From the NCBI RefSeq assembly GCF_900094805.1, contig NZ_FMAT01000002.1, positions 62,001 to 126,000 on the forward strand: a stretch of DNA of 64,000 nucleotides, given 5' to 3'. Source of the DNA: Arthrobacter sp. NIO-1057. Lineage in GTDB: Bacteria; Actinomycetota; Actinomycetes; Actinomycetales; Micrococcaceae. This document shows positions 44,109 to 53,698 of the stretch, piece by piece (the stretch's first letter is position 1; the number at the start of each line of letters is the position of its first letter). The translations under genes and the position numbers were made by a program. The notes below the pieces were generated by a model that was not told the origin of the DNA, did no database searches, and saw only the letters and a list, made by a program, of their open reading frames with translations.

Positions 44109-45704
44109 ATGGATACACTCAATCTCTTGATGGATGGCTTTGCCTCGGCCCTGACTCCCATCAACCTGCTCTTTGCCTTTGCAGGTGTCGTGCTTGGTAC
44201 TGCTGTGGGCGTGCTCCCTGGCATTGGACCAGCTATGGCCGTGGCACTACTCTTGCCGGTGACCTTCGGCATGGAAACGTCCAGTGCACTGATCATGTTT
44301 GCCGGCATTTACTACGGCGGCATGTATGGCGGGTCAACTACCTCCATCCTGCTAAACACTCCCGGTGAATCCGCGACGGTGATTACGGCGATTGAGGGCC
44401 ATAAGATGGCCAAGGCTGGACGGGCCTCGCAAGCTCTGGCCACAGCTGCCATCGGCTCCTTTGTCGCGGGCACCATTGGCACGGCCCTACTGGTAACGGT
44501 CACTCCCATCGTGGTGAAGTTTGCTGTCAGTCTCGGTGCACCAAGTTATTTCGCCATTATGGTCTTATCACTGGTCACTGTCACAGCGGTTCTCGGCTCA
44601 TCCAAGATTCGTGGTTTTGCCTCCCTAGGGCTGGGACTTGCCATCGGTTTGATCGGCATGGATCCAGTCTCCGGTCAGAAACGCCTGACCTTCGGATTTG
44701 CTCCGTTAGTCGACGGCATCGATATCGTTGTGGTGGCCGTGGCAGTCTTTGCCATTGGTGAAGCACTGTGGATTGCGGCGCACCTGCGCCTGACTCCTAC
44801 TCGCACCATTCCGGTGGGCACACCTTGGATGGGCAAAGAAGACTGGAAACGCTCGTGGAAGCCTTGGCTTCGTGGCACTGCTTTTGGCTTCCCCTTCGGT
44901 GCATTACCTGCCGGTGGTGCTGAAGTGCCAACCTTCCTGTCCTACGTGACGGAGAAGAAGCTTTCAAAGCATCCTGAAGAATTTGGTCATGGTGCCATCG
45001 AGGGTGTAGCCGGTCCGGAAGCTGCCAATAACGCTTCTGCTGCTGGTACTCTCACCCCAATGCTGGCCCTTGGACTGCCGACCAATGCCACCGCTGCGGT
45101 CATGTTGGCCTTCTTGACCATGAAGGGTATTCAGCCTGGGCCGTTCCTCTTTGAGAACGAACCCGATCTGGTCTGGGCACTGATCGCCAGCTTGTTCATC
45201 GGCAATACGCTGTTGTTGCTCATCAATCTGCCGCTAGCGCCACTCTGGGCTCGATTGCTGAAAATCCCGCGCCCATATCTTTATGCCGGAATCCTGTTCT
45301 TCGCTACCCTGGGTGCCTTCTCGGTGAATATGCAGGTCGCTGACCTATGGATCTTGTTACTCATCGGATTGTTGGGCTTCGCGCTGCGTCGCTTTGGTTT
45401 GCCGGTATTGCCACTGATCTTGGGCGTAATCATCGGACCGATGGCTGAAGAACAGCTACGCAAGACCTTCCAGCTCTCCGCAGGCTCCGTATCTGGAATC
45501 TGGAGTGAGCCGCTGGCAGTCGGAATCTACATCCTCATCGCGATACTGCTGATCTTGCCAATGCTCATCTCCTTCATTCGTCGCTCCCGCGGGATCCAGA
45601 GTGATCTGGTTGAGACGGTGCTCGGTGAAGAGCACGAGCCAGCAAAACACAAGGCCGAATTAACCGGTGAGAAAGAGCAGCGCGTTGGAAAGGACGAGTC
45701 ATGA
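44109..45704 (+). CDS. tctA: TctA, large membrane subunit
   Basis: A 531-residue integral membrane protein with about 11-12 helices. TctA hallmarks are visible: [21 protein letters not shown] near residues 30-50, [20 protein letters not shown] around 70-90, and the second [37 protein letters not shown] repeat. It forms the ion-driven translocation channel with TctB. The charged C-terminal tail precedes a 4-bp overlap with the Usp gene. Confidence 0.95.
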   Translation: MDTLNLLMDGFASALTPINLLFAFAGVVLGTAVGVLPGIGPAMAVALLLPVTFGMETSSALIMFAGIYYGGMYGGSTTSILLNTPGESATVITAIEGHKMAKAGRASQALATAAIGSFVAGTIGTALLVTVTPIVVKFAVSLGAPSYFAIMVLSLVTVTAVLGSSKIRGFASLGLGLAIGLIGMDPVSGQKRLTFGFAPLVDGIDIVVVAVAVFAIGEALWIAAHLRLTPTRTIPVGTPWMGKEDWKRSWKPWLRGTAFGFPFGALPAGGAEVPTFLSYVTEKKLSKHPEEFGHGAIEGVAGPEAANNASAAGTLTPMLALGLPTNATAAVMLAFLTMKGIQPGPFLFENEPDLVWALIASLFIGNTLLLLINLPLAPLWARLLKIPRPYLYAGILFFATLGAFSVNMQVADLWILLLIGLLGFALRRFGLPVLPLILGVIIGPMAEEQLRKTFQLSAGSVSGIWSEPLAVGIYILIAILLILPMLISFIRRSRGIQSDLVETVLGEEHEPAKHKAELTGEKEQRVGKDES

Positions 45705-46102
45705 CGATCGTTGTGGGATACATTCCTTCTGAGGAAGGTGAGGCAGCGCTGGCTACCGCGATCGATGAGGCTCAACGTCGTAATGCTCGGTTGGTAGTAG
45801 TCAACTCATCCAAGGGCGATCAGCTAGTTGATGACAGGCTCATAGATGCGAAGCAGTATCACGAGCTTGAAGCTCGACTCACACAATCGGGAGTGGACTT
45901 TTGGATTGAACGAAAGTCCCAAGGGATTGATGCAGCGGACCAGATTTTGCAGGTTGCAGAAGCTCAACGTGCACAGCTGATAGTCATCGGGCTCCGAAAA
46001 CGGACCGCCATGGGCAAGTTCCTCATGGGAAGTGTTGCCCAACGGGTCCTGCTCCAAGCAGGTTGTCCAGTGCTCTCCCTGAAGGCAAGCAACGACTGGT
46101 AA
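45701..46102 (+). CDS. Universal stress protein (UspA family)
   Basis: A 133-residue single-domain Usp with the ATP-binding pattern G-L-R[18 protein letters not shown] near the C-terminus. Its ATG overlaps the tctA stop by 4 bp. Usp proteins coupled to TRAP and Tct transporters are known (e.g. TeaD regulating the TeaABC transporter), so it may modulate uptake; that link is inference. Confidence 0.88.
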   Translation: MTIVVGYIPSEEGEAALATAIDEAQRRNARLVVVNSSKGDQLVDDRLIDAKQYHELEARLTQSGVDFWIERKSQGIDAADQILQVAEAQRAQLIVIGLRKRTAMGKFLMGSVAQRVLLQAGCPVLSLKASNDW

Positions 46103-46122
46103 AGCACCGCTGTTTCTTCAGC

Positions 46123-46173
46123 GACAACATAGAGCTGGCCCGCACCATTGGTGCGGGCCAGCTCTATGTTGTC
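46123..46173. terminator. Bidirectional terminator
   Basis: A 24-bp perfect stem with an ATT loop between the convergent usp (46102) and DUF4282 (46180) genes. Confidence 0.9.
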
Positions 46174-46179
46174 TACGTG

Positions 46180-46617
46180 TTACTTCTGGTAGGGGTTGGT
46201 TGGCGGAGTGTTACCGCCATCAGCTGGTCCGGTCTGCGGGCCACGCTGCGATGGGTACTGAGTGGTTGGGCTGGTGTAGCCCTGTGGTGCTGAAGGGTTT
46301 GAAGGGAACGGTCCGTTTCCAGCTTCAAATGGTGGGGTTCCACCTGCCAAACGCACCAATTCTGCAGTGTTTTCTGCGGTACGGATCGAAGCAATTAAGG
46401 ATTCAAGCCCCGCACGGACCAATACCAGGTAAACCAGGACGAAGAGCGGGCCAATAATGATGAGCACCAGGAACCCGAGCATGGTGTCAGCCGCGAATGC
46501 GCTGACCACCATTCCGATATAACAAACAACCAGCATGACCATGATCAAGATGTAGACAATCTTGATGATGGATGGAGTCACAAACTTTCTGAAATCAAAA
46601 TCGAATAGTGCTTTCAT
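46180..46617 (-). CDS. DUF4282 membrane protein
   Basis: A 145-residue protein with two transmembrane helices (about residues 15-45 and 47-70), the DUF4282 pattern (FDFRKFVTPSIIKIVYIL, RAGLESLIASIRTAENT) and a Pro/Gly/Gln-rich C-terminal tail. Function is unknown. Monocistronic. Confidence 0.82.
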   Translation of the reverse strand: MKALFDFDFRKFVTPSIIKIVYILIMVMLVVCYIGMVVSAFAADTMLGFLVLIIIGPLFVLVYLVLVRAGLESLIASIRTAENTAELVRLAGGTPPFEAGNGPFPSNPSAPQGYTSPTTQYPSQRGPQTGPADGGNTPPTNPYQK

Positions 46618-47143
46618 CCTGCAACCTACTTTCTGACGAAGAAACGAATGACACAGCCGACACTATCGGACTGATCCTTCGAGCGAAAGAGGATCTAGAT
46701 AATATTGCCTAATCGGTAGCCCGATCTAATCGAAAGTTAGGGTTTGTCTAGAACTGGCATGGTCCGTCTTTATCGTGGGAAGTAGAAGTGTTACCGATCC
46801 GGAGCCTACAGCGATATGCATTAACTAGATCTCTCGGACAATGCTGATATACGCCCCAGCTCGCCGATATTTTCGTCCTCGACGCAAGCAACCAGGTAAC
46901 TTCGACCCTTACCAGCGCCAAAGTTTGTGTTCGGTTGAGGGCACCCAGGCACGTTATTCGGAGTCATCACTGCACGAGGCATTCAATGGGCAGGAATGCT
47001 CCCTTTGTTACTTGTGGCTTGCCTAGCACTCCCTCATCCAAAACCGGGAGCCCTCGCAAAGAACCCTGAAAACAGTCTAGTTTCGGTTGATGATCAACGC
47101 ATTTTGTATAAGGCTGAAAAGACAAATGCGAAAGGAGCACTCC
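46618..47143. other. Intergenic region, no gene seen
   Basis: 526 bp between the divergent DUF4282 and DJ-1-type genes. A short ATCGG-TAGC-CCGAT hairpin lies at 46712-46725. Reading frames of 60 codons are present without ribosome sites or recognisable content. Confidence 0.4.
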
Positions 47144-47869
47144 GTGAAGAAAATCCTCATGGTCCTAACCAGCGTTTCAGAACTCGGTGAGGGAGGAGAC
47201 CCCACTGGTTACAACGTCGCCGAAGCAGCTCATCCGTGGAAGGTCTTCCGCGATTCCGGGCACTTCGTCGACTTCGCGTCCATCAAGGGCGGACAGCCAC
47301 CGCGCGATACAGTCGATACCGACGACCCAATCCAGGTGCAATTCACGCACGACGAAACGACCCGAGCTGGCCTCTACAACACCGCAAGAGTCGAAGTAGT
47401 TGATCCAGAACAATACGACGCCCTCTACTTAGTGGGTGGACACGGCACCATGTGGGATTTCCCCAATAACGAGGGATTGCAAAAGCTTATTGGGGATATT
47501 TACAACAAGGGTGGCGTGGTCGGCGCAGTGTGCCACGGACCGGCAGGATTACTCGATGTGGAACTGCACCACGGCATCAAATTGCTCAGCGGTAAAAACG
47601 TCGCGGCATTTACCAATGATGAAGAAGTCGCCGTGGACAAAGACAAGATCATCCCTTTCTTCCTAGCGGACAAGCTTGTGGAGCAGGGCGCCAATCATAT
47701 CGCCGCCGACAATTTTGAGGAGAATGTGCAAGTCTCCGAACGATTGGTCACTGGACAGAATCCCGCCTCGGCCGCTGGTGTCGCCAAGGAAATGGAAAAG
47801 CTGCTGGCCGAGGTAATTCATCAAGAAAAGGCTGAAGAACAGGCTGCCGAAGAAGTCGAAGCAGACTAA
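47144..47869 (+). CDS. DJ-1/PfpI-family protein (glyoxalase III/Hsp31-like)
   Basis: A 241-residue class I glutamine-amidotransferase-like protein. The nucleophile elbow is GAVCHGPAG, with the partner glutamate in SVSELGEGGDPTGYN-region and an oxyanion segment GGHGTMWDFPN. This matches the type-1 GATase-like/HchA group that detoxifies methylglyoxal. GTG at 47144 follows AAAGGAG at 7-nt spacing and is preferred to an ATG 57 bp upstream. An acidic tail ends the protein. Confidence 0.85.
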   Translation: MKKILMVLTSVSELGEGGDPTGYNVAEAAHPWKVFRDSGHFVDFASIKGGQPPRDTVDTDDPIQVQFTHDETTRAGLYNTARVEVVDPEQYDALYLVGGHGTMWDFPNNEGLQKLIGDIYNKGGVVGAVCHGPAGLLDVELHHGIKLLSGKNVAAFTNDEEVAVDKDKIIPFFLADKLVEQGANHIAADNFEENVQVSERLVTGQNPASAAGVAKEMEKLLAEVIHQEKAEEQAAEEVEAD

Positions 47870-47900
47870 AGATCGACTCAGCCAAAGTTGAGACGATCAA

Positions 47901-47946
47901 AGAATTGGCTTGAATCCGTGCGTTGGCACGGGTTCAAGCCAATTCT
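47901..47946. terminator. Terminator after the DJ-1-type gene
   Basis: A 21-bp stem (one G-T pair) followed by TTTTG on the plus strand; it can also serve the convergent flavin monooxygenase gene (ends 47994). Confidence 0.88.
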
Positions 47947-47993
47947 TTTGTACTCCGCGTTAGTGCTACCAGCACCCAAGTATGCACGGTATT

Positions 47994-49322
47994 CTAACGA
48001 ACAAGCCCGACCTGGTGATCTGTCGGTTCTTCAAGCCCGTAATGTCCCCGTAAGGTCCTCTGTTCATACTCAGTACGGAAGAGTTTGCGTTGCTGTAGCA
48101 ACGGGACAACGTGTTCAGTGAATGTTTCCAGACCCGAGGGTAAAACCGGAGCCATAATGTTGAACCCGTCGGCGGCACCGGCTTTGAACCAATATTCAAT
48201 TCGGTCAGCTAATTGTTCTGGTGTTCCAGTAAATGTTTGGTGCCCCCGTCCGGAGCCGAGTTCTCGGATAATTTGGCGGACCGTCAGATTTTTCCCGTAC
48301 CCAAGATTCAATATCAGATCACGCCGCGACGTTGACTTTTCCTTAGACGCCGCGCTCTCTAGCCCTTCGGGAAGCACCTCATCGAGTTCCAAGACTTCTG
48401 GATCCACATGTAACTGTTGGGCCAAGGTCTTCTTTGCGTATTCAGGAAGAATCAGTTCATCTAAAGTATCCGCAAGTTCTATCGCTTCGGATTCTGAAGA
48501 CCCAAGGATGGGGACGATGCCTGGCAAGACCTTGACCGACTGTTCCGATCGGCCGTAGGCGGTAGCCCGGTTTTTGATCTCTTGATAGAAATCTCGGGCT
48601 GATTCGAAGGACTGGTGTGCGGTGAAGATTGCTTCAGCCCATTGCGCAGCAAATTCTTTGCCCGCAGCTGAAGCACCGGCCTGAATAATTACCGGGTGTC
48701 CCTGGCGTGAGCGTGGGACATTCAGTGCACCAGCAATCTGGAAGTGTTCGCCTACATGGTCCGCGGGATGGACTCGACTCGGATCTGCCCACGTGCCACT
48801 GTCCTTGTCAGCAATGATCGCGTCTGGCTCCCACGAGTTCCATAATTTCTGCACCACGCTCAAGAATTCATGAGCCCGAAGATAACGTTGAGAACTATCA
48901 AGCTGCCCCAGCTGAGAAAAATTCTGTGCGGCGGCATCGCCGGCAGTAGTGACGACATTCCAGCCCGCTCGACCATGACTGATTAGGTCCAGTGTTGCGA
49001 AGCGTCGTGCGAGGTTATACGGATCGTTGTAGCTGGTAGAAGCCGTAGCGATCAGTCCAATATTTTTCGTCACCGGTGCAATGGCCGAAAGTAAAGTAAT
49101 CGGGTCAAGGATTCCGGCTGGCCGTTGAGCCACGGATCCTTGAATGACCGGTGCATCAGCGAAGAAGATCGCGTCGAGTTTGGCCTTTTCCGCTAGTTGT
49201 GCCAAGCGAATATAGTGCTCAACTTCTGTCCCTGCGTGGGGGTCGCTCTCGGGCAGTCTCCACGACGATTCGTGGTGACCCGTAGTCATCAAGAAGGCGT
49301 TGAGTGTAAGTTTGCGCGTCAT
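47994..49322 (-). CDS. FMN-dependent monooxygenase, NtaA/SnaA/DszA family
   Basis: A 442-residue bacterial-luciferase-like flavin monooxygenase. The family patterns LTLNAFLMTTGHHESSWR at the N-terminus, DAIFFADAP, ISHGRAGWNVVTT and GHPVIIQAGAS are clear. These enzymes use FMNH2 from a separate reductase to open C-S or C-N bonds. The ATG at 49322 follows AAAGGA. It is the last gene of an operon with a nitrate/sulfonate/taurine-type ABC importer, so an organosulfur compound is the likely substrate (inference). Confidence 0.88.
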   Translation of the reverse strand: MTRKLTLNAFLMTTGHHESSWRLPESDPHAGTEVEHYIRLAQLAEKAKLDAIFFADAPVIQGSVAQRPAGILDPITLLSAIAPVTKNIGLIATASTSYNDPYNLARRFATLDLISHGRAGWNVVTTAGDAAAQNFSQLGQLDSSQRYLRAHEFLSVVQKLWNSWEPDAIIADKDSGTWADPSRVHPADHVGEHFQIAGALNVPRSRQGHPVIIQAGASAAGKEFAAQWAEAIFTAHQSFESARDFYQEIKNRATAYGRSEQSVKVLPGIVPILGSSESEAIELADTLDELILPEYAKKTLAQQLHVDPEVLELDEVLPEGLESAASKEKSTSRRDLILNLGYGKNLTVRQIIRELGSGRGHQTFTGTPEQLADRIEYWFKAGAADGFNIMAPVLPSGLETFTEHVVPLLQQRKLFRTEYEQRTLRGHYGLEEPTDHQVGLVR

Positions 49323-49353
49323 GTTAATAATCCTTTGTAGGAGAAGTTTAGGG

Positions 49354-50196
49354 TTAGGCGCGAGCCCAACGTGAGAAGTGCTGTTCCAACGCAACCAAGG
49401 CAGCGTTGACGACGAATCCGAGAACCGCGACCGTGAGGATGGCCGCGTACATTTTGGGGATCAAAAAACTTGCTTGCGAATTAGTGATCAGATATCCGAG
49501 ACCGGCTTTTGCACCGATCATTTCAGCTGCGATCAGTACCAGCACGGCGGATGTTCCAGCCATTCGGATACCAGTAAAAATAATGGGTACCGAGGCAGGT
49601 AAAACTACCTTTGAAAAGATCTCAAAGTTATTCAGTCCCAGGGTTTTTCCCGCACGAATCAGCAGTGGATCTACGCTGCGTGCTCCCAAAATAGTGTTGA
49701 GTAAAACTGGGAAAAATGCTGCATAGAGCACGATAGAGACCTTGGACAGTTCACCAATGCCAAGAAGCAAAGTGAACACCGGAAGTAAAGCCAAGGCGGC
49801 AGTGTTTCGGAAGACTTCCAAAAGAGGATTCAAGAAATCGCCGACTTTAGCGAACCAAGCCACCACTAGCCCTACTGGTACTCCGATGATCACAGCGAGA
49901 ATGAAACCGATGGCTGAGCGTCCCAAACTTGCCACAATGTGAGTACCGAGGTCACCGCTGATAATCATCTTCCACAGTTGCTGCAGAACTTCATGTAATG
50001 GTGGTAAAAAGACTCTTGATGCCGGTTCAAGGACAAATTGTGGAACCAGTTCCCATACCAAGAGAAAACCGATAATTGCTCCGGAACGGTACAGTGTTTT
50101 CCGCAGCGATGCTCCGAGGCGTCGCGTTGGTCTAACGTGGCGAACCGTAGTGTTTTCTACTCGTACCTGCTGATCCGGTAATACTAGTGTGCTCAT
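49354..50196 (-). CDS. ABC transporter permease, SsuC/TauC type
   Basis: A 280-residue permease with six helices and an EAA loop (ARSVDPLLIRAGKTLGLNNFEIFSKVVLPASVP). Overlaps the ATPase gene by 4 bp. Family members import alkanesulfonates, taurine, nitrate or pyrimidine precursors. Confidence 0.88.
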   Translation of the reverse strand: MSTLVLPDQQVRVENTTVRHVRPTRRLGASLRKTLYRSGAIIGFLLVWELVPQFVLEPASRVFLPPLHEVLQQLWKMIISGDLGTHIVASLGRSAIGFILAVIIGVPVGLVVAWFAKVGDFLNPLLEVFRNTAALALLPVFTLLLGIGELSKVSIVLYAAFFPVLLNTILGARSVDPLLIRAGKTLGLNNFEIFSKVVLPASVPIIFTGIRMAGTSAVLVLIAAEMIGAKAGLGYLITNSQASFLIPKMYAAILTVAVLGFVVNAALVALEQHFSRWARA

Positions 50197-51038
50197 GCTG
50201 AAGCTCCTGAAGTAATCAGAGTTTTATCGATAGTCGCCTCTTCACCCTGTCTGCCGTGGCGATGCAATAGAGTCCAGAGATAATGCCGGTATTCGCCGAA
50301 TTGACGTGTTGAACGAATGTCGTCTACGGCTTGGCGATCTTGAAGTTCGATATCCACGATTTCCGTGATTTTCCCTGGCTTTGCAGACATGACGGCAACT
50401 TTCTGACCCAGATAGACCGCTTCTTCTATGCCGTGTGTAATGAAAACGATGGTGGTCCTCGTACGTTTCCAGATATCCAGTAGCAAATCTTGAAGCTGTT
50501 CGCGCGTTTGTGCATCAAGCGCGGCGAACGGCTCATCCATCAGGAGTACCTTTGGCTCATGGGCCAGGGCTCGGGCGATAGCCACGCGTTGTCGCATGCC
50601 GCCGGAGAGTTCATGTGGGTATTTATCTTCCACACCTTCTAATCCAACTAAGCGCAGGTATTCATGGGCACGGGCTCGCCTATCGGCTTTGTTTGGCCCC
50701 TGCCCGTGACGGGCTTGGCTTTCCAAGCCCACCAGAACATTCGCGGCTGCCGTAAGCCACGGGAATAGTGCGTATTGTTGGAAAACTACCGAGCGTTCCA
50801 AGCTGGGGCCAGAAATTGGCTCGCCATCTACCAGGACCTCGCCATGACTTGGTGTGCTCAGGCCAGCCAGGATGTCTAACAACGTGGATTTTCCGCATCC
50901 GCTCGGTCCTACCAGGGTGAAAAATTCTCCGTCCTCAATTCGAAGATCGAGTGACTCAATGGCGGTAACTGCAGTACTTTCGTTGGCACCGCTACGCAAG
51001 AATTTTTTAGTCAGATTCTTGATTTCGATCGTTGACAT
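50193..51038 (-). CDS. ABC transporter ATPase, SsuB/TauB type
   Basis: A 281-residue ATPase with Walker A GPSGCGKST, signature LSGGMRQR, Walker B VLLMDEPFAALD and the switch FITHGIEEA. It is coupled to the permease gene by a 4-bp overlap and follows the binding-protein gene by 9 bp. The His in the switch region is followed by Gly rather than the common Asp, a common variant. Confidence 0.9.
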   Translation of the reverse strand: MSTIEIKNLTKKFLRSGANESTAVTAIESLDLRIEDGEFFTLVGPSGCGKSTLLDILAGLSTPSHGEVLVDGEPISGPSLERSVVFQQYALFPWLTAAANVLVGLESQARHGQGPNKADRRARAHEYLRLVGLEGVEDKYPHELSGGMRQRVAIARALAHEPKVLLMDEPFAALDAQTREQLQDLLLDIWKRTRTTIVFITHGIEEAVYLGQKVAVMSAKPGKITEIVDIELQDRQAVDDIRSTRQFGEYRHYLWTLLHRHGRQGEEATIDKTLITSGASA

Positions 51039-51047
51039 GATTGATGC

Positions 51048-52082
51048 TTATCCTTCGCTCGCGAGATCATTAAATTCATTGGTGTAGTAATCGCTGGGTG
51101 TTATCTCGCCGTCAATAATGCCGGTGTCCTTCAACCATTCGGACCATCGGCTGAAGTCCTCGTCTTTGATGGGCGCATTCTTGCCGACGCCATACCCGTT
51201 GAAATACTGCAGCGCTTCAACGTCCTCGCCACGACCCCTGGATTCAATGACGCTGGTCATTTTCTCGATGACTTCTTCGCGAGAATGCGATAGAACCCAA
51301 TTCGAAGCTTTCGCCGTACCAGTGGCTAGGGAATGTGCTGCCTCTGGATATTCAGCGATGAAGTCATCACGTAAGACGTATTCACCCCCGTTGAAGTTGT
51401 CAAAGACCTCGGTATCTCTAAATACTTCTGTTAGGTCTCCTTGCTTCACTGCGTGGACTTGGGCAGCTCCTGAAAGTGCACCGACATCTACCTGATGAGT
51501 TCTGATGGCCTGCTCTGTGTCTGTAGGTGGAAGAACGACCAGCTGGACCTGGTCAATTTCCTCCGGGCTTAGTCCTTCTGCTGTCAGATAAGTTCGGATC
51601 ACTGCTTCAGAATGTGCGCCAAGGGTGTTGACCGCCACGGTTTTACCGATCAGGTCCCGAACATTTTTGATTCCGCTGTCTTTCCTGGAATAAAAACCAA
51701 CAAAATAGTCATCGTTTGATCCGTAGTAGGAGACCACCGCCGTCACTGGGGATCCTGCTTCTTGTAGCTTGACCACTGCCCCGGCGAAAGCGCCGCCAAT
51801 GTCGGTTTCGCCAGTCGCCGTATTTTGAATGGATAAGGGTCCACTGGAATTGTTGCCGACCCATTCTAATTTGATGCCATCGAGGTAGCCGAGCGCTTCA
51901 GCCAGTTCGATCAGGGTCACGGTGTTGGCCGCGCCTTCGTAGCGAACGTTGATGGTCCCGTCAGGGTTCTTCAGATCGGTTCCATGTGCGGAGGCAGTGC
52001 AGGAAGCCAACAGCAGTGCCGGCGCCATGAGCAGGACCGCGGCGCCAAGTCGCCGTCGTCGTGTATGTACGTTCGTGGACAT
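51048..52082 (-). CDS. ABC transporter substrate-binding lipoprotein, SsuA type
   Basis: A 344-residue extracytoplasmic binding protein with a twin-basic lipoprotein signal (RRRRLGAAVLLMAPALLLASC) and the SsuA/NMT1 fold (NVRYEGAANTVTLIELAEALGYLDG, GETDIGGAFAG). The ATG at 52082 is preferred because it directly precedes the signal; an ATG at 52127 adds 15 polar residues. First gene of the four-gene operon ending in the flavin monooxygenase. The ligand is probably an organosulfonate or related sulfur source. Confidence 0.85.
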   Translation of the reverse strand: MSTNVHTRRRRLGAAVLLMAPALLLASCTASAHGTDLKNPDGTINVRYEGAANTVTLIELAEALGYLDGIKLEWVGNNSSGPLSIQNTATGETDIGGAFAGAVVKLQEAGSPVTAVVSYYGSNDDYFVGFYSRKDSGIKNVRDLIGKTVAVNTLGAHSEAVIRTYLTAEGLSPEEIDQVQLVVLPPTDTEQAIRTHQVDVGALSGAAQVHAVKQGDLTEVFRDTEVFDNFNGGEYVLRDDFIAEYPEAAHSLATGTAKASNWVLSHSREEVIEKMTSVIESRGRGEDVEALQYFNGYGVGKNAPIKDEDFSRWSEWLKDTGIIDGEITPSDYYTNEFNDLASEG

Positions 52083-52520
52083 CTTCGGTTTCCATTTCCT
52101 TTGATGGTGCGGGATGTTGCTAGCCATCCAAACATTTGGGGAAAGGGATAGAAAAGGGGGTCTGCAACCTGATGAAACTGAAAGAAACTAGAAGTCAAAG
52201 TCTCTATAAGATGACTTGAAAAGTCGTGAATCACTACGTCTCGAGTAGCTAGAAGCAACGAAACGCCATGAAAATTTTCCTAGGTTCAACTTCAATTCAG
52301 AAGGCGCACGAGAAAGCACAAAATGATCAGCGATGCAGGGCTGGCAAACTACTGATACTCGTCACTAGATAAAAAAGCCACCCACATGAACTCTTTGCAC
52401 AGTCTGTCACCCGTCAGGGACCTCTACGTAAGCTAGTCGGCTGAGACTAGTGCTGATGAATGAATCGTTCAGGGCCGAGAATCAGGCCCACAAGAATCTT
52501 CACGGCCTTGATTCTTAGAT
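52083..52520. other. Upstream region of the sulfonate-type operon
   Basis: 438 bp without a gene. On the minus strand a possible promoter (TTCACG, 16 bp, TATAGA) overlaps a GACTT-TTC-AAGTC inverted repeat around 52210-52225. No SAM riboswitch or T-box pattern was recognised. Confidence 0.35.
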
Positions 52521-53024
52521 TTACCGTGTGGATTCTTGGCTGACTCGATGCCGATGGATTCGATATTCTCGGACGGTCAGCCACACGAGGAATAGGTCAA
52601 AGAGAGTCAGCAACAACATTCCAAGGCTGAAGACGGTAATCAATTGGTAACTCTGATATCCGATGAAGATCAGTAGGAACGCGATCATCCAGGGGTAAGC
52701 CCACAGCTTGTCTTTTAGCACCGCCCACACCAGCACGACCTTCACCAAACCATGAAGTAGCAGGTAGGCGGCAGCGAACCAGGAAGAGGAAACGGTCAAC
52801 GTTCCGCTGGCTTTGAGCAGAGCATTGGCAATGAAGTCTCCAGGGTCTTCGCTCAGTTCGTGCTGAGTCAAGATCCTCACCAAGCTGTCCAATTGCTCGG
52901 GTCTAACCACGATAAAGAGCACTCCGCCGAGGATTTCAAGCAGCCCATCAAGGCCTTTGAGGATGAGGGATACACGAAAGAGACGTTCCAGGGTCAAAGT
53001 TCTGCGACCTTGTTTTCCACTCAT
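52521..53024 (-). CDS. DUF2127 membrane protein
   Basis: A 167-residue protein with four transmembrane helices and the DUF2127 pattern (RVSLILKGLDGLLEILGG near the start; WFAAAYLLLHGLVKVVLV; KLWAYPWMIAFLLIFIGYQ). GAGGGGAG precedes the ATG. Divergent from the chrB-like gene. Function unknown. Confidence 0.85.
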   Translation of the reverse strand: MSGKQGRRTLTLERLFRVSLILKGLDGLLEILGGVLFIVVRPEQLDSLVRILTQHELSEDPGDFIANALLKASGTLTVSSSWFAAAYLLLHGLVKVVLVWAVLKDKLWAYPWMIAFLLIFIGYQSYQLITVFSLGMLLLTLFDLFLVWLTVREYRIHRHRVSQESTR

Positions 53025-53128
53025 GGCTTCTCCCCTCGACAGCCAATATCGCCATCTGCTACTTCGGATTCTTCCACAACTTCGTCTCGGTGTTGGCCGA
53101 GGGCAAAAACAGCAGGTTCGCTTAAACT

Positions 53129-53142
53129 GTAACAGCTGTTAC
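53129..53142. promoter_or_regulatory. 14-bp operator-like palindrome before the chrB-type gene
   Basis: GTAACAGCTGTTAC is a perfect palindrome ending 10 bp before the GTG of the ChrB-type gene, in the gap to the divergent DUF2127 gene. Its position suits a repressor site. Confidence 0.5.
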
Positions 53143-53152
53143 TTTTAATTTT

Positions 53153-53698
53153 GTGACTAATCAGATCAACTGGCTCCTCATCCTCGTTCAGGTACCTTCG
53201 GAACCTTCGCGCCACCGGGTGGCGGTGTGGCGCCAACTTCGTAAAATCGGTGCTGTCCCCGTTATTTCTGGTGCTTGGGCACTGGCCGAGGCGCCCCAAT
53301 TTGCCGAGGGACTGGAAAAGGCCAAGGACTTGTGCCGTTCGGCCGGTGGCACTTTTGCCGTGCTCAAGGTCAAGGGCGAAGACGAACAATCTCAGATAGT
53401 GCTTGAACAGGCTTTTAGGGACGCACGCGCCGATGAATGGAAGGAATTCCTAGCCGACTGCGTAAAATTCGATGCCGAAATCGCCAAGGAAATCTCTATA
53501 AAGAAGTTCACCTTCGCTGAACTGGAGGAAGAAGAACAGAGCTTGGACCGGTTGCGTCGCTGGTTTCGCGATCTGAAGAAGCGTGACGTGCTCGGCCTTC
53601 AGGAAGCGGAAGACGCCGAATCAGCACTGAATGAGTGCATCACCAATCTCGATGCCTACGCTCAGCTGGTGTATGCAGCACACAATGGGGGCGCATAA
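53153..53698 (+). CDS. ChrB N-terminal-domain protein (chromate-resistance regulator type)
   Basis: A 181-residue cytoplasmic protein matching the N-terminal domain of ChrB (WLLILVQVPSEPSRHRVAVWRQLRKIGAVPVISGAWALAE; a C-terminal Leu/Glu-rich helical part with SLDRLRRWFRDLKKRDVLG). The usual ChrB C-terminal domain is absent. GTG at 53153 has no clear ribosome site. Its stop overlaps the ATG of an MFS transporter gene by one base. Split ChrB-N proteins are known from Arthrobacter chromate loci; chromate itself is not proven here. Confidence 0.82.
   Translation: MTNQINWLLILVQVPSEPSRHRVAVWRQLRKIGAVPVISGAWALAEAPQFAEGLEKAKDLCRSAGGTFAVLKVKGEDEQSQIVLEQAFRDARADEWKEFLADCVKFDAEIAKEISIKKFTFAELEEEEQSLDRLRRWFRDLKKRDVLGLQEAEDAESALNECITNLDAYAQLVYAAHNGGA

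Noticed and set aside
46841-47190. Short frames upstream of the DJ-1-type gene
   Set aside because: No ribosome sites, no hydrophobic or domain signature, and partial overlap with the true gene start.
52083-52520. SAM or other sulfur-related riboswitch before the sulfonate-type operon
   Set aside because: No conserved aptamer core could be recognised by eye; a covariance-model search would be decisive.
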